From Sapria himalayana (Eukaryota > Streptophyta > Magnoliopsida > Malpighiales > Rafflesiaceae), in contig JAREIK010000728.1 in NCBI GenBank assembly GCA_029783825.1, forward strand, positions 865,651 through 929,650: a stretch of DNA of 64,000 bases. Reading direction: 5' to 3'. Each line of letters begins with the position of its first letter. The stretch's first letter is position 1. A program made the translations under genes and the position numbers. Shown here piece by piece: positions 57,300 through 64,000 of the stretch. Under the pieces are notes generated by a model. That model did no database searches and was not told the DNA's origin. It saw only the letters and a list, made by a program, of their open reading frames with translations.

Positions 57300-60219
57300 T
57301 TGAAATAATTTTACCATCTTCGGCCCAGTTAGTGATTTCTTCTTTGGCTTTATCTATATTTCTAGCTTTCTCCACCAAAATATCTCTAATAGATAATAAG
57401 ATTTTCCAAGAAGGAGGATCCTTTTTTGTTATTTGAACTTCTCAAATATTTTAGGAGTTTAAATAGAAATGGTGAACCCATTTGATCCAAAGAGAATCCT
57501 ATTTCTTATTAATTCTCCATAAAGTTTTAACAAAGAAGGATTTATTCCAGAAATTTAAATTTAGGATACCTATAGCCCACCAAAAGAGGTGGGCATGCAT
57601 ACATTGCTCAATAAGGTTATTAGCATGAATTTTTTGGTTATGGGCTCTCCCCATAAAAACCTTCTACAAGCGCTCTTGATTGTATTTATAATAGATGAAG
57701 GCAGAAGGAAGATTGATAACCATTAACCATTAATGCCTTGGATTAGTGTGTGTAAGAGCTCTAGACTTCCTACATTGGAGAGGATTTTGCTTGCCCATAG
57801 ATAGATGGTTGATTTTATTTTCTTCAATAAAACAAAAAATTATGAAGTGAAATGTCGGGAGGCTGATAATGGTACTCCTAGAAACATAAAGGGAAGTGAG
57901 TCATCTGCAAATCTAGGGCGCAATAATAGTTCCTCTTTGTGTTTAGGCGTAACTCCTCCAAAGAAAATGTTCAATTTGGAAGGTTTAATATTTAAGCTAA
58001 ATTTTTCGTGAATTCCCTTAACACATTCTTGATGATCTCTACATAGGGGGAATATCCTTTTGAAAATAAACAATTTATTCTATTTGAAAAAAAAATCAAC
58101 CACTTACTTACTATGAACACCAACAGCATATGAGAGTCTACAACACCATAGTCTAATGAGATCATCAGTATACATTAGGTAGAAGATTTTCATTGCCTCA
58201 CACCCTGGATGAAAGGAGAACCACTCCGATTTCATTGCATAGGATAGCTGCCTAGATAGATATTCCATACAAAGTGAGAATAGATAAGGAGATAATATGT
58301 TTCCTTGTCTCAACCCTCTTTTGCCCTTAAAGAAGCCATGTAATTGGTCATTAATAGCAATGAATAAAAAGGTTTTAGAGACACATTCATAAATAATTTT
58401 AATGAATTTCCGAGGGAAATTTAGTGTCTTCAGGACTTCATAAAAAAAATCTCAATCCACTATGTCAAATGCTTTTTGAAGATCAATTTTAAGGAAGTAT
58501 CTCGAGGTTATTCATTTTCTTGCATACCTCATTAAATTTTGAGCCAAGAAAAAATTATCTGAAATTAGTTGGCCTTTGATATGTGCACCTTGAGTCGGGT
58601 TTATAACACTCCCTAGTACATCATTCAATTGCTGCACGATTAATTTTGAGATCAATTTATAAATCATATTATAGCAAGCAATTGGCCTATAGTCCTTCAC
58701 AAAAGAGGCACGAAAGGATTTCGGCACAAGTGTTTTATAGGTGTGGATTATTTACTTAAACATCCTCATGGAGTGGAAGAAACTATGGATAGCTTAAATA
58801 ATATCTTTATTAATAATACTCCATGAGCTCTTAAAAAACTCAGTAGTGTATCCATCTAGACCAGGTGATTTAGAGCCTCCCATGCTGAACAAAGTAGATT
58901 TTATCTTTTCAACTATGAAATCCAGAGATAGTGAGTCATAATCTTCCTCATTCAATATTCTCCCTCTTACGATGTGCTTATTACAGATTCTAACCTTATC
59001 TTTGCTAGTGCCCAAAATCTTTTTATAGTATTTGACAAAGGTTTCGACAACTTCACCTTGGGAAATGGTGAAATTACCATCATCCTTTATCACTATTATT
59101 ATCTTACTCTTCCACAACTCAAAATTAGTCAATGCGTGGAAGAATTTAGTTCACCCATCACCTTGCTTAAGGTATCTTATCTTAGCATTCTATTGAAGGA
59201 AAGTTCGTGCTCTTGCAAATATCCTCATTTTAACTTTATGGTCAGCCTCCTCATCTTTTAATGCTTGGGTAGAATTTTGTAATGTTCTTTTTTGTAAAGC
59301 ACTAAAAGAATCCCTAGCAATGCTAACCCTTGCACTAATGTGACCAAAATTCTTTTCATTTATCATTTTTATTGGGCCTTTACGAAGTTTTAATTTCTCC
59401 ACCAATTTAAAAAGTATTGACCCATCAATGCTTTTATCCCATATGCTAGTCAATATAGGTATGAAGTTAGTGTGTGTTAACCACATGTTAAAAAGTTTGA
59501 AAGATACTCTTCTATACTGATTATTTGTGCCCATAGTCACGATAATTAGGTAATGATCAAAAAAGATACAAGGTGCCATGAACTGTGCATGCCTATCTAG
59601 GCATAGGCTTGCTCATTCGTAGTTGACCATTGCTCTATCTAATTAACTAGATGTGCACCCATTTGTCCAGGTAAAGAAACTGCCTGAAGAAAGAAAATCT
59701 TTGAGGCTAAGGCTAGAGTAGCAGCCCAAAAAATCATGGCATTCATAATTTGTGACAACCCTCTCTCATACTCTATCAAGGCCAGAAAGTGGAGAGTTGA
59801 AGTCTCCTATAACTATCCAAGGATAAGAATTAGATGAGCCTTATGTGATTAGATTCTTGCATAAGGGCATTCTCCTAACTATAGAGTTTAGCCCATATAC
59901 CATGAACAGTCTAAAACTAACTCTTCTCTCTATATTAAAGACCCTCAAGTATATATGCTACGTGGATATAGATAGAGAGATTATTTCAGTGGTCCCCTTT
60001 CTCCATAGCACCATAATTCTTCAATTTTGGTGAGTAGAGAAGTTTTTCAGAGAGAAACCCTTTGAACTTAGTTTTTATTAGCATGGAAAGCTTATTTAAA
60101 TTGAGTTTTACCTCAATGATTGCAAAGAAATCAATGTGATAGGCTTTATGTTTCCTGATACTTTTATTTTATTTAATGGGATAGTTAAAGCCCCTAGTGT
60201 TCTAGGTTGCAATCTTCAT
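57300..60219 (-). pseudogene. LINE ORF2 (endonuclease, reverse transcriptase, zf-RVT)
   Basis: The ATG at 60219 opens MKIAT, then a TAG where the family has Trp, then NTRGFNYP: the endonuclease start (MKIxxWNxRGLN). RT parts follow. SMGGSKSPGLDGYTTEFFK lies at about 58815-58890. KDYRPIACYNMIYKLISKLI lies at about 58630-58700. MRQGNILSPYLFSLCMEYLS lies at 58250-58313. FYLMYTDDLI, with the FADD motif changed to YTDD, lies near 58160, and FLGVPL near 57870. At about 57300-57560 SFFVKTLWRI and SLWIKWV match the C-terminal zf-RVT part. Stops throughout. Confidence 0.8.
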
Positions 60220-61835
60220 TATCCGCATGGATAATTGACTTTATTTATGGCAGCCGCTCATTGGAACCACAAGGGGCAATAACTTTCTATATGATTAGCC
60301 ACAAAGGGCTATCCATCATGTAGTGCGAAAGGACCCCCCCCCCCCCCCCCATCGAGCATCAAGAGTATGCCATTTTCTCATAACACAGTATAATTTGCAT
60401 CTAAAACCCCTTACTACATTGGTCCATTTTGGCATAGCATTATCCTTGTGAATTTACATATATTTCCTTGAAATCTCTCTACATGCCTCTGATTACAAAT
60501 GCTTACACATGTCCCCATTACATAATATAATACTACCCAGGCATGTTCTCTTGTGAGCTCAATGTAAGGCCTTGGCAGTTGTTCATTTCTTTAGTAAAAA
60601 GCTTAAATTGCACTCTTTTTCTAGAATGCACAAATTCTTTTTCGAATGAAATACCACAATTATATGCATTGCAATCAATTGGAGAAAATATGAGATTGAG
60701 AACATAGATATCACCTGACTAGCTCCATGAGGCCCCGCATAAAGCTATTGAAAGCCCCAATGAACCATAGATCTATCTAGCTTACATTCCAGAAATTTTA
60801 CTACAAATACATATATGTCAATTTGGCACAACATTTGCCTAGTGGATTTATATTTTCTTCCATAGAATCTCACAACAAGCCTCAGAAAGATATAATAATT
60901 CTCACATTTTCTATTTACAAAAATCCTTTTACATGTAACCCAGGGTAGTATATCTCCCTCCATGAGGATCTCAATATATACATCTTTGGTATCGTATTCT
61001 ACTCTCTCTCAAAGAGGCAAGTAGATGATCAATATATCAATAGCACACATATAGAAACCTCGTAAATGTTTCCAATAAGCAAAATCAATATAAATTATAG
61101 ATCATGGAGTTGGTAGTTATTTCCATACACTACCAAACAATATCCAATGATCAGTTGGAGTCTTGGAGAGGATACAAAATATTGACAATAGAGGGGATGC
61201 CATTTTAGTGAGCATGCCATATTCCATACCCATACACATGTATTCAACCATATCATTGCCATCCTTAGGAGTGTCATCATCCCTTTCGAAATACCCCTTG
61301 ATAACTGTGCCAAGGAGTCCCATAAAAGACTCCCAATAAACCACCCTCTAAAACCCCAATAAGTGAACCTCCACAAAGAAAGTTAAAACAAAATAGAAAA
61401 ACAAGAAAACTTTTTTAACCTCAGTTTATAAGGAGTTGAGGCTTCCCATTATTATTCTATGTTGGCCCATGAGGGACAGTTTCCCTTTATGTGATATCCT
61501 TCACTTTGCCTTTATTTCTGAGATTCAAAGAGGGACCCTCTTTAGGAATAGAGTAGTCATTCCTTTTTTTTCTTTGTCTTCACTAAGGTGAAGTAATCTT
61601 TATCCTCTTCATTGTGTGGTTCATTCATCCTTTCCTTCATGTAATGGAAGGTTTCTTCTGCCTCCCTTGCATCCATTACTATTTCAGTGATCTCTCCTTT
61701 ACCTGGGGTTTATTTGGGGCTAGGAGGGTTGCATCTTTCCTCCTCTTCAGGTACTTGGTAAGCCATTGGGCTATGGGTCTCAGCATTTTTATTTTTTTTT
61801 TGGTTGCTCCTTCTTTGTTTTTCTTCCGGCAGTTA

Positions 61836-63075
61836 CTAACCACATGCTATTTTAGAGATATTTGAAAATAATTTCATTTTAGATCTATCCAAGAAATTGA
61901 GGATAATTTCATTTGCTAAATCATCATTAAGGTCTATCTCTAATAGCACCCTAGCATATGCTATTTTAGATATATTTGAAGTTAGCTTATCCATATGGAG
62001 GCGGTGATCAACGCAACTAGCAGCTTTGCTAAGCCTAGTCGAGTTCCATAAGTAGATGGGGAAGTTAGGAAGCTTCACATAAATAGGTATTTTAGCCATA
62101 TCCTTGACACTAATGTGGAATCCAAAATGTAGGAGTTTAATATAGAAAGGCCTTCCAAATACTGGGTAGAGCCCTTCTTTTAGAACTCCTCCATGTCATT
62201 TATATTTTTAAATTTTTAACTTATCCACCCATTGGGGTACTGTATGGCATGAACTTTCCCCCATTATTTTTCCATAAATCTCCTAAGAAGTGTTCTTTGT
62301 AAAAAAATTATTCCACAAGATAGAACTTCCAATGTTCAACCTCATGGAGAAGATCTTCTGCCTTAAAAAGGCATTTCCATGCAGTTTTGGGGGTAAGTGG
62401 GATAGTCTAGTAGTGTTAGATAGTGTCCTATTACCTTATAATAGATTACTCCATGGTATAATATTTTTCTAGAAAGTTTTAGGAGCCCTAGTGACATTTT
62501 CATCATTTTTTCAAGATTACTCAACATATTATCATTTTTAGGGAGTATAGCATGCCCCATGCCTCTTCCATTCTAGGCAGAATCTCCTTCAGAAATTGGG
62601 GGGATTTGAGAATCTGAATCTTCATTCCTAACCCCCGAATTAATATTGTTATCGACATTAGTATCATTAAAATTAACATCAAATCCATCAACACCACTGA
62701 TGAGGCATTCTGGATTTCTTCTTAATTTGAAATCATGTGATTTTTCCACAGAATCACCATCTGTGTGTGATTTTCCAATATAATCACCATCGATGTGAGA
62801 TTTCATGGGTAGGTGTTCATTATCTAGAAGAGAATCAGTCGGATAAATTGAAGGATTACAGAAAAAAACCTATAGTCAGTTACCGCCTTCGATAACATAC
62901 TCGATAGCAACAAAAACCTCTTCAAAACACACCACTAGTCTTCATCTTCTTTGAAATGGAAAAATTTGCCACGAGTTTGCATCGGCAAGCTTCTGGATGG
63001 TGGAAGAGAGGGCGAGATAATCGAGGGGGCTTCATCTAGGTATTCTGAGTGCTTCATTTGAGTATTGGGCGGCAT
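61836..63075 (-). pseudogene. LINE ORF1 (DUF4283-type gag)
   Basis: The ATG at 63075 opens MPPNTQMKHSEYLDEAPS, a plausible ORF1 start. An acidic Asp/Asn-rich stretch follows at 62573-62806. At 61836-62160 the frame reads IPIYVKLPNFPIYLWN, LSKAASCVDHRLHMDKLTSN and YARVLLEIDL, matching the DUF4283 domain (PIWVRLPxLPxxxW, xLHMDxxT, YARVLVExD). No zinc knuckle was found. Several stops. Confidence 0.7.
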
Positions 63076-63080
63076 TTTGT

Positions 63081-64000
63081 TATTATTTTACATATGCAAG
63101 GAGTTTTTAAGTCATGAATCTATTTTGCTCTTATCAATTCTTCCAAGTGAGCTTGTCCAAGCTAAAAAACAAACATGTAGAAAAAAGATTTTAGGGTTTT
63201 TTAAAGGTCATGGGCATGAGAGATGGAGGAGAGAAAAATATTAGGTTTAGATATAGAATGAAGGTTGAGTGATTGTGTAATAACTTTTTTTCTATGACAT
63301 ACAAGTTGGTTATCACCATTAAGCCTATCCCAAATGATGGTCCCATCATAGTTGTCCTCTCGGTATGTTACCATCAAAACAATATATCATTTTTACTTGA
63401 GAATAATTCACAATTTCATACCTTTAGGCCACTCATCAATTACTTTTAATTGTTGCTTTAAATGTTCGCTCTTATTCTTTTATCATATATGTTATAAAGA
63501 CTAATAATTAATATGGTTTATAGGCAGTTGTACTTTTAGCCCTGTAAGTACTATACTCACATAATTAATATATAATTCCCTCATATTTTATTGATGAAAA
63601 CCATATGAGTGAAAATATTCAAAAGGTTATCACAACCTTATGAGCCACAATATACTCATACATATGCTGGAGATAACCTATCACCATCCTTTTTAGTGAT
63701 GATGTTACTTATACACTAAATTTGAAAATCTTCAGAGAATATTATATATAATATCTAACTTAATCAAGAACTAGTTCTTCTAAGATATATATAATAAATT
63801 GATATGTAAAAATATTTATGTTTTTAGATTCATAAGTGTCATACTCCAAAAGATTAACATATCCTAATTTTGGGTTTTAACATCTATGTTTATTTTGCAC
63901 ATCACTATACTAAGGGCTACAACTTCTTTTCTACCATATGCATGAATAAGTTTCATAGTTTAATTATCACAATCTATCTTGATAACTCATACAAATCCAC
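63081..64000. other. AT-rich sequence, nothing recognised
   Basis: Possible 5' leader of the LINE, then plain AT-rich DNA to the window edge. No motif found. Confidence 0.4.

Larger units (their letters stand above)
57240..63080 (-). mobile_element. L1-type LINE, nearly full length but decayed
   Basis: Read on the minus strand from about 63075 to about 57240, the order is ORF1, endonuclease, RT, zinc-binding C-terminus, as in plant L1 LINEs. Each part is broken by stops and shifts. The 3' poly(A) and the target duplication were not found, so both ends are approximate. A run of 17 C at 60334-60350 lies between ORF1 and the endonuclease. Confidence 0.8.

Overview
This is nuclear DNA of a land plant: very AT-rich sequence (roughly three quarters A+T by eye) packed with decayed plant-type transposons around one recognisable host gene. 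The gene is a class II (mitochondrial-type) fumarase read on the minus strand. Its first three coding exons lie at 52005-51854, 51759-51642 and 7108-6959. They join in phase into 140 uninterrupted residues that follow plant fumarase closely. Intron 1 is 94 bp, intron 2 is 44,533 bp (51641-7109), and intron 3 starts at 6958 and runs past the left edge of the window. About 51.5 kb of the window is therefore fumarase intron, and the rest (52006-64000) lies upstream of its start codon. The species cannot be fixed from this. Introns bloated by transposons are known in conifers, cycads, Ginkgo, some large-genome monocots and the parasite Sapria; the AT-richness plus a mix of tiny and giant introns fits several of these.

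Layout, left to right. 1-6958 (intron 3): an intact non-autonomous hAT-like element with an 8-bp target duplication (693-1162), a decayed hAT transposase (3950-5440) split by a GC-rich non-autonomous hAT (4710-5231), and another such element (6403-6882) only 76 bp from exon 3. 7109-19640: duplicated LTR-like sequence, Ty1/copia fragments on both strands, tandem duplications and a second hAT transposase relic. 19640-28256: a Ty3/gypsy chromovirus-like retrotransposon with both LTRs, split by a 4.1-kb hAT with transposase gene (22439-26536), which is itself split by a 448-bp hAT (24766-25213). 28257-39000: decayed sequence, an RTE-type LINE, a copia relic, a third hAT relic, and a C-rich minisatellite inside a relative of the first element. 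39000-44250: CACTA transposase remains. 44340-51300: a fourth hAT relic with its GC-rich flanks, and a copia element split just before its YVDD-like motif by a 475-bp hAT. 52006-64000: an unrecognised upstream region, an Athila-like gypsy gag/protease relic and a long L1-type LINE on the minus strand.

The DNA shows no operon-like or defence system. What stands out is the intact gene split by a 44.5-kb intron, the four-level nesting inside it, and one hAT family that supplies five transposase-bearing copies and five GC-rich short copies, several inserted in each other. All boundaries without target duplications are approximate. All homology calls come from reading motifs by eye, not from searches.
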